Counted from the first letter of the stretch, positions 1 through 10,720 are shown. The stretch is DNA of 64,000 nt from Prorocentrum cordatum (GCA_963575745.1 CAUYUJ010019945.1:62001-126000); one strand, 5' to 3'. Notes: generated from the sequence alone by a model not told the origin. A program made the numbers and translations.

Positions 1-470
1 GGCGGGGGCGGGGGCGGCGGGGGCGGCCGCCTTGGCCGAGGCGTGCTCGACAAGACGGGCATCGGGCTGCAGCACTCCTCGGCCCGCCCTCTGCCGCGCC
101 TCCCCGACCCGCGCGCGGCTGCCGGGGGGGGGGGCAGGGGGGGGGATCGGAGCCGGCCACGCGCAGAGGGGGGCGGGGGCAGGGAAAAAGGCCTCTTAGA
201 GTTTTTTGTTTTTGAGTCGCGGGTCGAGAGCGCACCTCTTCCGGTCGAAGCTAAGCGGGCCGCGCGAAGCTTGAATGAACAAAGGGGGGGGGAGAGAAGG
301 AGAGGCCCCACGGTCAGGCCAGGAGGAGGCAACGCCTCGGGATCAGGCAGAAAAAAAAGCCTCTTAGAGGCACCCCCGCTTCTTGAAGAGGCACGGGCCC
401 TGCCTATGGGTGTCAGGCCGGCGCCTTCTAAGAAGCAGGGGTGCTTCTGAGAAGCCCTTCCCCCCACCCC
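1..470. other. GC-rich region without a recognised gene
   Basis: Begins with G-rich runs. Between about 355 and 455 it holds short self-complementary blocks around CTTCTNAGAAG, which resemble the cluster at 20733-20872. Open frames here are long only because GC-rich sequence lacks stop codons; none has a recognisable motif. Confidence 0.5.
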
Positions 471-473
471 GTG

Positions 474-632
474 CAGTCGGGGCGCTGAAGAAAGAGGGGC
501 TCGGTGCTTCTTGATTGTTTTACAGTCTGCCTCAGTTTTTCCTGAGGCTTCCAATGGGAAATCGAAGTTGGACTTGTGGGAAAAAGGGGCCCCGTTCCTT
601 ATTCAGGGTTCCTCAAGTCAACGCCCCGACTG
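474..632. mobile_element. MITE, CAGTCGGGGC-TIR family, copy 1
   Basis: The element starts CAGTCGGGGCG and ends with the inverse CGCCCCGACTG-type end. It is flanked on both sides by TG, consistent with a 2-bp target duplication. Its interior (a stretch around AATGGGAAATCGAAGTTGGA and a GTTCCTTATTCAGGGTTCCT block) matches the copy at 20118-20294, which is flanked by TA. Two separate loci with the same ends and matching dinucleotide flanks support a non-autonomous DNA transposon. No transposase is present in the window. Confidence 0.75.
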
Positions 633-649
633 TGACCCCCTCGTGCGCG

Positions 650-930
650 CCGCCAGAGGAGGGTGATGACTGCAGGGGCAGCGCTATAGGGGGCGGGGGG
701 AAGCTCAGGAGGGGGCGCGTCGGCCCACGATCGCCCAGGGGTCGTCGACGGGGGCCCGGCAGCCTACCCCCGGCAGGGAGGGTGCGGATGTGCTCTCGGG
801 GGCCGATCGCCGATCAATCGGCGATGCACGGTCGATGCCCGACATTTCCCCCCCTGAACTGGTCCTCCCCGATCGTTACCTGTCCCCGAGTGATGACTCG
901 GGTGGGCTGGATCGCATGGCCGGGCCCGTG
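650..930. repeat. Dispersed repeat shared with 33470-33710
   Basis: Blocks such as ATCGGCGATGCAC and GAACTGGTCCTCCCCGATCGTT recur in the same order, diverged, near 33505-33700. Coding potential is not evident. It could be a fragment of an older element. Confidence 0.5.
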
Positions 931-1024
931 ATGTCCCTCCAGATTTCGCAGCCTTCGCTTCCTCTTTCGATGCGTTCCATGGCGCCTCCTCCTTCTGATC
1001 CGCTCACATGCCTCGGGCCATGAG

Positions 1025-1454
1025 ATGCACCCCCCTCTTGGACGCCCTCACTGGGGCGCCCCCGAAGAGCGGGTGGGGGGGGGTCATCTTCGCCGTCGTA
1101 GCACGATGAAGAGCCAGACCTCCTACGACACGACTTTTTCAATCGCGGTATTCCCTTCGTTTTTGGGCCCACAGGGGAACCGTCTTTGGGCCCAGGGGCC
1201 CTCAGAAAACGGATCTGGGACGCAAAACTACCTCTGAGGTCGGCCGCTCTGGGGCCGCAGATAGAAAGAATCCCGACCAAATGACGGCATGTGGGTCTCA
1301 CGCGCGCACATGTCGAATTCCTCTCAAAACCATGAGTGTTCCATGACACCCTTTGCGGCAGAAGACCTTCAGTAGTTTAACACAATGGCACGTCTTGGAG
1401 GCAAGGATCGTGTGCCCTAGGAGGGGGCTGCGATGGTGGACCATACGATGGAGG
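1025..1454. other. No recognised feature
   Basis: Unique-looking GC-rich sequence. Frames on both strands are short or low in complexity and show no conserved motif. Confidence 0.4.
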
Positions 1455-1525
1455 GGCCACGATGGGTTGGCCACGATGGGGGGCAACGATGGGGGGCCGC
1501 GATGGGGGGCAACGATGGGAGGCGA
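1455..1525 (+). repeat. Short tandem repeat based on GGGGGGCAACGATG
   Basis: Four to five diverged copies of a unit of about 15 bp (variants of CACGATGGGGGGCAACGATG) lie head to tail just upstream of the foldback at 1601-1780. Confidence 0.75.
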
Positions 1526-1600
1526 CTGTGAGCCACCGGCCTCGCGGGCCAAGCGTCCCTCAGCTAGCGTTCGGGACGAGCTGCTCGGGGAACTCCAGTG

Positions 1601-1780
1601 GTCAGCGAGCGAAGAACGGCATAAACTAAACTTTCCGCCGTCGGGGACACCTGCCCCTGGGCGGCTGGAAAGTTTATACCCCTACGGTGCCACCGTAAGG
1701 GTATACATTTTCCAGCCGCCCAGGGACAGGCGCCCCCGACGGCGAAACAGTTTATGTTACATCGTTCTTCGCTCGTGAAA
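1601..1780. repeat. Large near-perfect foldback (hairpin) upstream of LINE-A
   Basis: Two arms of about 90 bp are inverted around a centre near 1690 (TACGGTG-C-CACCGTA). Matching blocks include GCGAGCGAAGAACG with CGTTCTTCGCTCG, and CCCTGGGCGGCTGGAAA with TTTCCAGCCGCCCAGGG. The loop is almost absent, so the strand could fold into one long hairpin. It could be a foldback transposon or an upstream regulatory structure. I see no target duplication. Confidence 0.85.
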
Positions 1781-1875
1781 GCGGTGAAAGCCACGCAGTG
1801 CCCCTGGGCGGTGCCAAGCCGTGCGGTGCGACCTCTTCTACGGCGCCCGCGGGGGCGCCCTCCCGACGAGGCCTG

Positions 1876-1920
1876 GGCGGACCCCGCCAGCGCACGTGGG
1901 CGCCCACGAGGCGCCCCCGG
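1876..1920. repeat. Dispersed GC-rich repeat, also at 9572-9612 and 10018-10068
   Basis: A block containing CCAGCGCACGTGG and CCCACGAGGCGCCC occurs at all three places. Copies therefore lie just outside both ends of LINE-A, next to pyrimidine tracts. This helps place the borders of the element, although these are not target-site duplications. Confidence 0.7.
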
Positions 1921-2185
1921 CCGCCCCTCCTGCTCGTCCTCCCTGCTCCCTGCTCCCCAGTGGCTTCGCAGCGCGCGGCGGCCCGCAGCCGTCTTGCCCT
2001 GCGGCGCGGGCGCGCCCGCGGCGATAGCCCCCAGCCCCACGGAGGGGCGCCCTCGCGAGCGCGAGCGCGAGCGCTCGCCCGCCTGGCACCGCAGGGCGCG
2101 GCGCCAGCGCTCTGCCGCCCGTGCTCGGCTTCGGCGGCATCGCGATCGCCTGCTGCTGCAGGCGCACCACGGCAGCCAGCCGCCC

Positions 2186-3421
2186 ATGCATGGGCCCCGC
2201 GGCGGAGGCCCCCCTGCGAGCCCAGCGCGCGGCCAGCGGCCGCAGGGCGCGGCGCGCGGCGGCGACGGCCCTGCCGTCTCGGGCGGCGGCACCCCTTGCG
2301 GCAAGTGCGGCTGCCGCAAGAACGAGGCGTGGTGGCGCTACTGCAAGCACTGCAAGGGCGAACTTGTGCCGACGCAGGCCCCTCCTCGGCGCCCTCGCTC
2401 TGCTGAGCGGCGTGTGGTGCAGCGTGCGCCTTGGCACGACGAGGACGGCCTGCGACCTGGGCCAGGTGGCCGAGCCGATACGCCAGGGGGACGGCGTGAC
2501 GGCTCCAGGGTCCGCTTCGCCTTGTCCAGCGTGGAAGAGCTGCCCAGCGGCCGCGACGCCGACCCCGAGGAGGCCAAGCTGGTGCAGCTCATCAGCTTGC
2601 TCCGCCTGGAGCAGGACGAGGGCGGAGTGCGCAAGTACCAGGAGCAGCTCGACAACCTGCGCAGTGCCCGTCGGGCGCGGCCCTTGTCCGTGGACGAGGC
2701 CATGGCTGCCAGGGACGCGGCAGCTGAGGCCTTGGACAAGGCTGTCGAGCATGCTGACTCGCTCCAGGCCCAGTTGGACAGCGCCAAGTCGGTGGTGGTG
2801 GCCCGCTCCGCCAAGTACGACGAGGCTCTGGCAGCTTACACTACGGCTGTGCAGGCCTTGGCGCAGCAGGTCGCTGGCGCGACACCGCAGACGGCTGGCC
2901 CGCCGCTCTCAGGCAAGCTGTCCATCGCCAAGCTGCTCAAGGGTGACAACGTGGAGCTGGACGACGAAGGTCTCTTCGGCTTGGAGGCCCTGGAAGACTA
3001 CGAGATTCAGGAGTCAGACCGTGAGGAGGCTGCCAGACGCAAGGCTGATCTCCAGAACAAGTTCAAGGCCATGGCGCAGGAGGCGTTCGGCAAGTTCGCG
3101 AAGGAGGCCCGCGAGCTCGAGCGTCAGCACTCGGAGCTCAAGGACCGCCTCCAGAAGAAGCGCAAGACCTCAGGCGAGGCGGCCGAGGCGGTGGCGCAGC
3201 CAGCGGCACCAGCTGCGGCAGCGGGGGCCAAGACGGCAGGCGAGGCAGGAGCCCCCACGGCGCCTGCTGGCCCAGCGGCCGAGCCTGGCGGCCTCGTCGC
3301 CGATGGCGACAAGGATGTGGTGGCGGCGGCGCGCGCGCGGTTGGCTGCTGCAGCCAAGGGCGCTGGCCGCGGTGCTGGCAGCAGCGGCGGGGCCGCCACT
3401 GCTCCACGGCCGACCCTTTGA
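2186..3421 (+). CDS. LINE-A ORF1, zinc-ribbon and coiled-coil protein
   Basis: The frame stays open upstream to an ATG at 1754, but that one lies in the foldback arm, so the ATG at 2186 is preferred. Near the N-terminus is a zinc-ribbon-like motif, CGKCGCRKNEAWWRYCKHC (two C-x2-C pairs). The middle is a long charged helical region rich in Ala, Glu, Lys and Leu (for example EALDKAVEHADSLQAQLDS), a probable coiled coil. The C-terminus is Ala/Pro/Gly-rich. The same plan occurs in LINE-B, LINE-D and LINE-E. LINE ORF1 proteins normally bind element RNA, and that role is inferred here. The frame ends CTT TGA C, and ORF2 is entered in the +1 frame at exactly this point. Confidence 0.85.
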   Translation: MHGPRGGGPPASPARGQRPQGAARGGDGPAVSGGGTPCGKCGCRKNEAWWRYCKHCKGELVPTQAPPRRPRSAERRVVQRAPWHDEDGLRPGPGGRADTPGGRRDGSRVRFALSSVEELPSGRDADPEEAKLVQLISLLRLEQDEGGVRKYQEQLDNLRSARRARPLSVDEAMAARDAAAEALDKAVEHADSLQAQLDSAKSVVVARSAKYDEALAAYTTAVQALAQQVAGATPQTAGPPLSGKLSIAKLLKGDNVELDDEGLFGLEALEDYEIQESDREEAARRKADLQNKFKAMAQEAFGKFAKEARELERQHSELKDRLQKKRKTSGEAAEAVAQPAAPAAAAGAKTAGEAGAPTAPAGPAAEPGGLVADGDKDVVAAARARLAAAAKGAGRGAGSSGGAATAPRPTL

Positions 3422-3425
3422 CGTC
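3411..3425 (+). other. Candidate +1 ribosomal frameshift site, LINE-A ORF1/ORF2
   Basis: ORF1 ends ACC CTT TGA C. A P-site tRNA on CTT could slip one base to TTT and continue GAC GTC CCT into ORF2, which is open from this point. CTT TGA C is the same core as the well-known bacterial prfB +1 shift site. LINE-B has the analogous GTT TAG C at the same junction. Function is inferred. Confidence 0.5.
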
Positions 3426-6400
3426 CCTGACGGGGTCGGTCCTCACCATCGGCATCTACACGGTCACGAAGATCTCGCCGTTCTCGGGCTTGTGGGCGAT
3501 CCACCTCTTCGGAGGTGCCACGTCTGGGACGGCCACTACTACATGGGGCACTGCGACGACGCGCAGTGGTTTTCTTCCTCTTCACTTTCTGCTTCCACTC
3601 CCGCATGGGCGCCTGGTCCAGTCTATGACGACTACTTCTACCTAGGCGGCGAGAGTGACGGCACCTCCTTCACCAACACTGGGGCCACCTATCTTGACGG
3701 TCCGACGTATGATGACATGCAGGCCGTGGCTGGCCCTGATTACTGCGTCTGGAAAGATATGGACCCTGATAGGCAACGCGCACTTGAGCTCCAGCGTGAT
3801 CTCAAACGTGCCCTTCGCAGCTTCACGGGGCACTGGCTGGAGGACCCGCACGTCCTGGACGACGATATGGACGGGATGCACTGGAGGCGGCACTGCGCGC
3901 CCTACGTTGCCAACTACCTGTCGCACCCGTTTCTGCGGCCGCTGGTCATGGAGAAGGCCCAGCAGGATGGGCATGACAACCCTCACATTGCTGCAGTTGA
4001 TATGGCTATCGACATCTGCAGGCGCGCATTCCGTGCTCGGCGGCGAGCGCGTTTCCACTACCATGACTGGCTGCGGAGCCTCGAGGCCCTCGACCCCGAG
4101 GAGTACGACAACCAGCTTGCCCTCCACGCCGAGGCGATGATCAGGGAGCAGGAGATCTTCGATACTCGCGTGGATCCTCGCCGCCCCGATGGAGAGGAGG
4201 CCAGTTCTGCCTCGTCCTACGCGGGCTGCTCTGACACGGTGACCGTCAGCGACTACGAGGGCAGCGATCCTGACGACTCAGGTGGTACTACGACTGCGAG
4301 CTCCACGGGCAGCTGTCCTGCATCTCATACACGCTGCAGCGCCACGGCTTTTCGGCGCGCGCACAGCCTTGGACGACGTCGTCGACGGGGCCTTCGAGCT
4401 GGAGCAGCCCGACCCCAAGCCGGGCACGATTTACTGCAGATTGTCTTGGGAGCTCCCTCGTCGAGCGTGACCGCGGAGGAGGCGAGGCCAGGAGGCAGGC
4501 CAGGGGGTGCTTACGCGGCCAGTAGCTTCGCGAGCTACACCTGCCCTCCGAGCCCGTCCCCCGACGGTGGCACGCAGTTGTCGGGTGCTGCTCGCAAAAA
4601 CTGGCCCAGCCACAACGAGTCCAGGCCGATGCAGAGACATCGTGGCAAGGCCTGCAAGATCATGACGGTCAATGTCACGGGCTGGGGCTCCCTCCTTACG
4701 CAACTGGAGGAGAAGCGCATCCCCGATGACGCGCAGGCTGTGCTCATCCAGGAGCACCACCTGGAGGAGGCCAGGATCGAGTCGGCGCTGAAGGCCGCCA
4801 GGGCCCATGGGTGGAAGGCTGACCTCTACCCTGCTCGGCGCACGGGCAACGGCGACGGCACCACTGGCGGTATCGGCCTCCTGGTCAGGCCGCACGTCGC
4901 CTTCAGACGCCTGCAGTTCGACCATGACGGCATCCATGCGCCTGGCACGGCTCGTCAGGGTTTCTGGACCACCGACCTGGGGCCTAAGGAGGGGCTGGTG
5001 CTGGCGGGCCTCTACCTGCACACCAGCAAGGACCTGGAGGATGTGAACCTCGACCTCCTCTTCCAGATCGGCAGCGTACTGCACGCCGCAGGCAGGCCAT
5101 ACGTCCTGGGCGGCGACTGGCAGAACCTGCCCGAGTCCCTCAACTGCCTCCGTTGGCCCAAGGCAGCGAAGGGCGAGGTGGTCGCGCCCGACCAGGCCAC
5201 GTGCTACACGGCCACGAGCGCCAGGGTCATTGACTACTTCCTCGTGCGGCACGACCTGCATGGGTGCCGTGCTCGCACCTTCGACGGCCTCTCGGTCACG
5301 CCGCACAAGGGCGTCATCCTCGAGCTGGACGTGTCGCAGATCCCGCTCATGGTGCGCAAGGCCCACATGGCCAAGGCCTTCCCTTCGAGCCAACTGGTGG
5401 GCCCCCAGCTTCCAGGACCTGACTGGCAGGCGGCAAGCGAGGCGGCTGCTGCAGCCCATGACCGCGACAGCCTGGACGGGGCCTTCAGCGCGTGGTTGCG
5501 GCGCTACGAGGACGAGCTGCTCCAGCACTTCGGCTGCGAGCAGCCTGAGCGGTACCGTGGCAGGTCCGACGGCGTTCGTCTGGTGCACTCGACCCTGCAG
5601 ATGCACTGCCGCAGCCAAGCGAAAGGACGTGGAGCAGCTGACCCCAGCGAGGGCCACTGGCAATGGCTTGCCCAGAGGCTTCGCGAGTGGCGCTGGCGAC
5701 GTGCCGCGGTGTGCCACCACCCTAGCGCTGAAGGACAGCTACGCCTTCGTCGGCTGCAGCTGCGGCTTATGCGGTTCACCTTGCCGCAGCCCACGCGATG
5801 GCCCGACATGTGGGAGGCATGGTGGTCCCTCGTCCGACGACTCGATCAGTTGGGCGAGGACGACCTCGACCACCTGATGCACGACCTGGAGAAGTGCGCC
5901 GAGCGCGCTGCTGGCCAGGCCTCCTACCGCAGGTACAAGGCATGGGTGGACTGGTCCCGTGATGCCACCGCTGACGGCGGCATGCGGCGCGCCTTCAAGT
6001 GGATCAAGCAGGATGCCCCCTGGGCGTGCACCAATGCAGCGGCTGGACCTGGCATTGCCAAGTCTCTCGTGGACGAGGCACGTGACGCTGTTCAACCGTG
6101 GCACGACCTATGGGGCCAAGGCGAAGGCATCACAGCCGTTCGCTGGCCCGCGGACGTCGGGGACATCGAGCTCCCGTCGATCGAGGACCTGCGGAAGACA
6201 GCACACACCTTCAAGTCGGACACAGGGCTGGGCTGTGACGTGGTCCACCCTCGACATCTGATTTTTCTAAGCGATGATGCGCTACAGACCTTGTTGGAAC
6301 TCTGGTCTCTGATGTTGCGTCTTGGCTACATCCCGGCCCCGATTCGTGTCATGCGCGAGGCTCTCCTTCCGAAGCCCGATGGTGGGAGACGCACAATTGG

Positions 6401-8489
6401 CATCTTCCCTGGCACGGTGCGGCCACTGACGCGATACTTGCGGGCCACCACGGGCGCGAAGTGGGCCGACAAGAACAAGCGCAGCTACATCTTCGGCACC
6501 GAAGGTCAGAGTTGTGAGGCCTGTGTATGGAGGCAGGCGGCTGCAGGCGAGTGGGCCACACACAGTGGTAAGACCTGCCTCTCCATCTTGCTGGACCTCT
6601 CCAAGGCTTATGAGTACATCCGCTGGAACCGTCTGGCGACCCGTGCTACCGACCTGGGCTTCAACATGTGCTTGCTACGGCTGCTGCTCATGCTGTACTC
6701 CATGCCCAGGCTGCTATCCTTCGAAGGCATCGTCTTCGAGCTGATGACGCCGATGCGTGGCGTGGTAGCAGGATGCTCATTCGCTGACCTGATGATGCGC
6801 ATCTTTCTTATTCCCATTTTGGATGACCTGGTGAGCCTGCCTGGCATCTCAGTCGGCAACGTGGTCGACGACATCCAGATGCAGTCTACAGGCACTCGGC
6901 CCACCGTCGTGCAGCAGCTCAGCAAGGCTTACCGCCAGGCGAGGAGTGCACTCCACGACGCCGAGCTGCTGCTGAACGAGAAGAAGGGCAAGCTCATCGG
7001 CAATGACTACCAGGCCAGCGTGGACCTCGGCAAGCGCTGCCCGTCGCTCGTGCAGGCCAGTGACCAGTCGACTCGCAACCTGGGCTGCGACTACAGCTGC
7101 GGCAAGCGGCAGGGCATGCGCACGCGGTTGGGGCGCCTGGGCAAGGTCAAAAGGCGTTGTGGAAAAATCCGAGCACTTCGCAGGGCCAGGGGAAAATGCA
7201 AACAGCTGGTCAGCATGGGGCTGGTCCCTGCTGGGACCTGGGGTGACGGGGTCACTGGAAGGTCTTGGAGCGGAGTGATGGCCCTCAGGAGGGCTGCGAG
7301 GGCGGCCCTGTTCCCTCACACGGCCCGCAGATCCCTCACCATAGACCTGGCTCTGGTTCCTGGAGACACCGCGTCCATCGACCCCGCGTACCCTTGCACA
7401 GTGAACCCCATTGTCATGCTCGCCCAAGCCTTCTGGGACGACTGGATGCCTCGGGAGATCTTGTGCCGTATGCTCTTCAACGCGGACAAGGCCCTCAGAG
7501 GGGCCAAGACACCCTGGAGCCAGGTCACGGGTCCTGTTTCGGCAGCGCTGGCTTCTTGTTTCAGGATCGGTTGGACTCTTGGAACGGGTGTGGGCAAGTT
7601 GTGTACTGCCGACGGTGCAGTGCTTGATCTTTGTCGTGAGTGCCCCCGCACAGTGAGGATGGTTGCGCAGTGGGGTGTCGAGGCTTGGCTCCTTGACAAG
7701 GCCCGCTGCGAAGAAAGCTACCTTAGTACCCTCTCCCACGGACCCTACCTCGCCCCTCTGAAGGCCCTGGTGTCTAGCCGTACCGATGACGACTGGACTG
7801 GCATGCACAAGGCTACGCTCCGATGTCTTGCGGCCAACGGGTTCTGGGGGGATGAGCGGCTGCACAGTGTCGGCCTGAGGGATAGCCCAATGTGCTCGCT
7901 CTGCGGTGAGGCTCCTGGGACCGCGGGGCACTGGTGTTGGGGGGACTGTGCGTGCACTTGGGCTTTCCGTCGCGACTACCTAGTGCCACCTTCATTGCGA
8001 GAGGGTGCCTTAAATCACCCTGACTGGCCCCTCTGGAGCCACGGCCTGGTGGCCGACCCTCGGCCCTGGCTTCCTCGTCCCACGATGGACCTGATCGTTC
8101 ACTGGCGCGTGCGACCCCCGTCGGGGGCCTTTGAAGGCCCATGTTTTGGAGACGGCTCGTGCCGTTCGCTTGTGGCCTCTGACCCCAGACTTCGCCGTGC
8201 TGGCTGGGGAGTTGTCCAGGTGAATTCGAGCGGTCTGGATGTCTTGGCCTCGCTGTGCGGCCCCCTCCCAGGTTTAAACCAGAGCTCGGAGGTTGCCGAA
8301 CTCTTTGCTTTCAAGATGTATCTTGATAATGTAATGTTTGGCCCTTATGAGTACCTCTCTGACTGTGATTGGGTGGTCTCCAGCTTCCGTAAGGGACGTT
8401 GTGAGACCACTGGTGCGCTGCACGCCTGTGCCGACTTATGGGAGGGGGTTTGGGACCGTGTGTCGGACTTGGGGGGGAGGTCGTTGTGA
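3422..8489 (+). CDS. LINE-A ORF2, endonuclease-RT-RNase H polyprotein (frame broken near 8470)
   Basis: The first in-frame ATG after ORF1 is at 3543, but entry may be by +1 shift from ORF1. An acidic N-terminal region (about 3550-4600) is of unknown function. The APE-like endonuclease (about 4650-5335) shows VNVTGW, LIQEHH, GGDWQN, IDYF and TPHKG. The RT (about 6350-7000) shows LPKPDGGRRTIG, motif A LLDLSKAYE, an unusual motif B GVVAGCSFADLMMR and motif C VVDD. A C-x2-C...H...C knuckle, CSLCGEAPGTAGHWCWGDC, lies near 7892-7950. RNase H starts with GDGS, SEVAELFAF and LSDCD, then meets TGA at 8487-8489. The missing part of RNase H follows in another frame, so this copy is probably defective unless the shift is sequencing error in a run of seven G. 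Confidence 0.9.
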
Positions 8490-9196
8490 CCAAGGTCAAG
8501 GGTCACGCGCGTGTGCGTGATGACGACCTTGACGAGGGTGCTCGATGGAGGCGCCTAGGCAATAAGGCTGCTGATGAGACGGCGCGCGCAGGAGCCGCCA
8601 TGCACCCCTCCGATCAGGAGGCCGAGGATCGAGTGATCCGTTCCCATCGGCTGGTCCAGTATGTGGGTAAGTACTTGGCCAGGACCATCCGTGGGGCAGG
8701 GCCAAGTCTGGCCTCCGCCTCCCGTCGCGAGGTGGGGCTTCGGAGGGGGCGCCGAATCGTCCCTCGGCTCTCGGATGATGCTGCGCCTCCCGAGGACACT
8801 CATGACCCTGTCTGGTTTCCCAAGGGCGGCTTCAGGTGCATCAGGTGCCTGAGATCGGGGAGCACGATCCAGATTTTGAAAGCCACCCCCTGCAGACCTG
8901 GAGCTGGCCACCGCGTTTGGACGGTGGGCCCTTTTGTGTTTTGCAGTGTCTGCGGTGCTTATAGTGAGCACAACACCCAGAAGCTCGGTCAAGATTGCCA
9001 CGGAAGCTGCCCGCGTGGGTCTGTTGCGTGGGACCGCCTGCGTAAGCTGTGGCGTGGCTGCCACCCCCGCAGCGGGATCGAGCTTCGGGCCTCGGGAGTC
9101 GGACCCCGCCCCACCCCCTTTGGCGCATTCGCCCTCGACCACAAATTTAAGGGCCTGGAGGTCCTTCCTGGGTCCGAGGAGGAGGATGATGCTTGA
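8478..9196 (+). pseudogene. LINE-A ORF2 C-terminal part: end of RNase H and zinc tail, shifted frame
   Basis: This frame continues RNase H directly: VTKVKGHA supplies the conserved His and NKAADETA the last Asp region. One extra G in the run at about 8470-8476 would join it to the upstream frame without other loss. Downstream, paired cysteines (CIRC, CSVC, then a Cys/His cluster to about 9010) suggest a second zinc-binding tail, similar to the tail of LINE-B. The frame ends at 9196 with an acidic EEEDDA tail. Confidence 0.85.
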
Positions 9197-9382
9197 GGCT
9201 GGTTGGTCCTGGGTCCGCTCCCGTTTTTGATTTTTTTGTGTTTTTCCTGACGGAGGCACTCGCCCCCCCCTTTTTGCTCCTCCTCACCCTGCCTGGGAGG
9301 TGCCCGTCAGCCCACTGTTCGCGCCCTAAGCGCGAGGCCGCTGGCTGCTAGTCTCGACTGCACCCCTTGGCCCCACCAGCAC
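9197..9382 (+). other. LINE-A 3' untranslated region
   Basis: Lies between the ORF2 stop and the CCT tract. It has T-rich and C-rich runs and no canonical AATAAA signal that I can see. It passes directly into (CCT)n through CACAAAAACTCCTCCTCC. Confidence 0.6.
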
Positions 9383-9556
9383 AAAAACTCCTCCTCCTCC
9401 TCCCCCTCCCCCTCCTCCTCCTCCTCCCCCTCTCCTCCACCTCCTCCCCCTCCCCCTCCTCCTCCTCCTCCTCCTCCTCCTCCTCCTCCTCCTCCTCCTC
9501 CTCCTCCTCCTCCCTCGCCTCCTCCTCCTCCCCCTCCTCCTCCTCCTCCTCCCCAG
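9383..9556 (+). repeat. (CCT)n microsatellite at the 3' end of LINE-A
   Basis: About 170 bp of CCT with C-rich interruptions begins at the element's 3' end. Long open frames of poly-Ser, Leu, Pro, Gly, Glu or Arg across it are artefacts of the repeat. Confidence 0.95.
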
Positions 9557-9571
9557 GGCGAGACGTCGGGG

Positions 9572-10085
9572 GGCCCGGCCAGCGCACGTGGTGCCCACGA
9601 GGCGCCCACCGGGCGCCCACCAAGGGTCGAGAGTGGAAAAGAGGGGGGTGACGACCAGGGGGGGTGGATATCTCCCTCCTCCCTCCCCCCCCTCCTCCTC
9701 CTCCTCCTCCTCCTCCTCCTCCTCCTCCCTCCTCCCTCCTCCCTTCTCCTTTCTCCTTCCTCCTCCTCCTCCTCCTCTTCAGGAGGCCCCGGATCTTCAG
9801 GGGCAACGACAGTCGGGGGCGGCAAAGAGGGGGGTGATGACCAGGGGGGGGGGATATCACGGCGGGGGCCATGATATCTCCCCAGATCTCATGGCGCCTC
9901 TTCTTATTTCATCACGTCCCTGGCGCCCCCGCTGGGCCGCGCACGTGCCGCCGGTCATGATTTGCACCCCCCCCCTCTTGGACACCCCCCTCTTGGCCGC
10001 TCCCGAAAAGGAAACCTCGGCGGACCCAGCCAGCTCACGGGGCGCCCACGAGGCGCCCACCGGGCGAAACCTTTGCGGACCCACT
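9572..10085. repeat. GC-rich region with CCT tract and dispersed repeat copies
   Basis: Holds a second CCT tract (about 9683-9786), two copies of the CCAGCGCACGTGG / CCCACGAGGCGCCC repeat (9572-9612, 10018-10068), and two copies of an AAGAGGGGGGTGA-GACCAGGGGGG block (about 9640 and 9825) each followed by ATATC. No gene is recognised. Confidence 0.7.
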
Positions 10086-10139
10086 GGGTACTGAAGCGCA
10101 GCAGGTCAGAAGCCCTAAGTGCAAGCACCTGTGTGGGGA

Positions 10140-10679
10140 GAATCGTGAGGATGATCGGTAGGCTGCTAGTGAGATCAGCTGGTGTTTGGGGACACTGGCC
10201 GATAGATTGATCGATCGACAGATCGCCCGATAAGCATCGGTCGAGGCGCTGACACAGTCAGATCGCGTCTGTCCCGCAGTTGTCCACGGGTGTCCGCTCT
10301 TTTCCTTTAATTGTCCGATAGCTAGAACGACGGGCCGTGGGACCGGCACAGAGATAGCGAGACCAATATATCGTTGTTGCGGTTGATAGAAGGTAATGCC
10401 GGCAGACGAGTTGGTAGTGAGATTTTTTGGATCGCGAGATCGATTATAAATTCAAGCGGTAGATAGTTAGGCCGGTGGATATATACTGACACTGATCTAT
10501 TTGAGTGTATATATTGTCTGTGTATACAGATCAATTGATAAAAAAGCGAGGTCGATATACTGCTGGATCGTCGAGTGGGTAGATCGGTGGAGATACCGTT
10601 CGGAAGCAAGATCCGTGGATAGTGAGGCCGATAGATCTATGGTACGATCGACCGGTTCATAGTGGTTCATGTGCATCCA

Positions 10680-10710
<31 letters not shown>

Positions 10711-10720
10711 TTATACACAG
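10140..10720. repeat. GATC/GATA-rich low-complexity region
   Basis: Much lower GC than its surroundings and rich in irregular GATC, GATAG and CGATAG motifs. It ends with a compound (CT)n(AT)n microsatellite at about 10680-10712. No gene is recognised. Confidence 0.7.

Larger units (their letters stand above)
1923..9556 (+). mobile_element. LINE-A, near full-length non-LTR retrotransposon
   Basis: Two open frames in the order ORF1 (zinc ribbon, coiled coil) and ORF2 (APE-like endonuclease, RT, zinc knuckle, RNase H, C-terminal zinc motif), followed by a short 3' region ending in a long (CCT)n tract. This architecture fits RNase H-bearing LINE clades. The left border is uncertain: a degenerate CCT-like tract at 1923-1957 may be the 5' junction. 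No spliced-leader relic is seen at this copy, so the first bases may be missing. One frameshift disrupts RNase H; otherwise the frames are open, which suggests a fairly recent insertion. Confidence 0.88.

Noticed and set aside
2121-3416. Upstream extension of LINE-A ORF2 over ORF1
   Set aside because: It overlaps ORF1 in another frame and is Arg/Ser/Pro-rich noise; protein-like sequence starts only at the ORF1 stop.
9348-9872. Long open frames of poly-Glu, Gly, Arg, Ser, Leu or Pro over CCT/AGG tracts (also 20265-20730, 22769-23728, 32631-33600, 42323-42815, 43450-44100)
   Set aside because: They occur in all frames on both strands because triplet repeats lack stop codons; no unique protein sequence is present.
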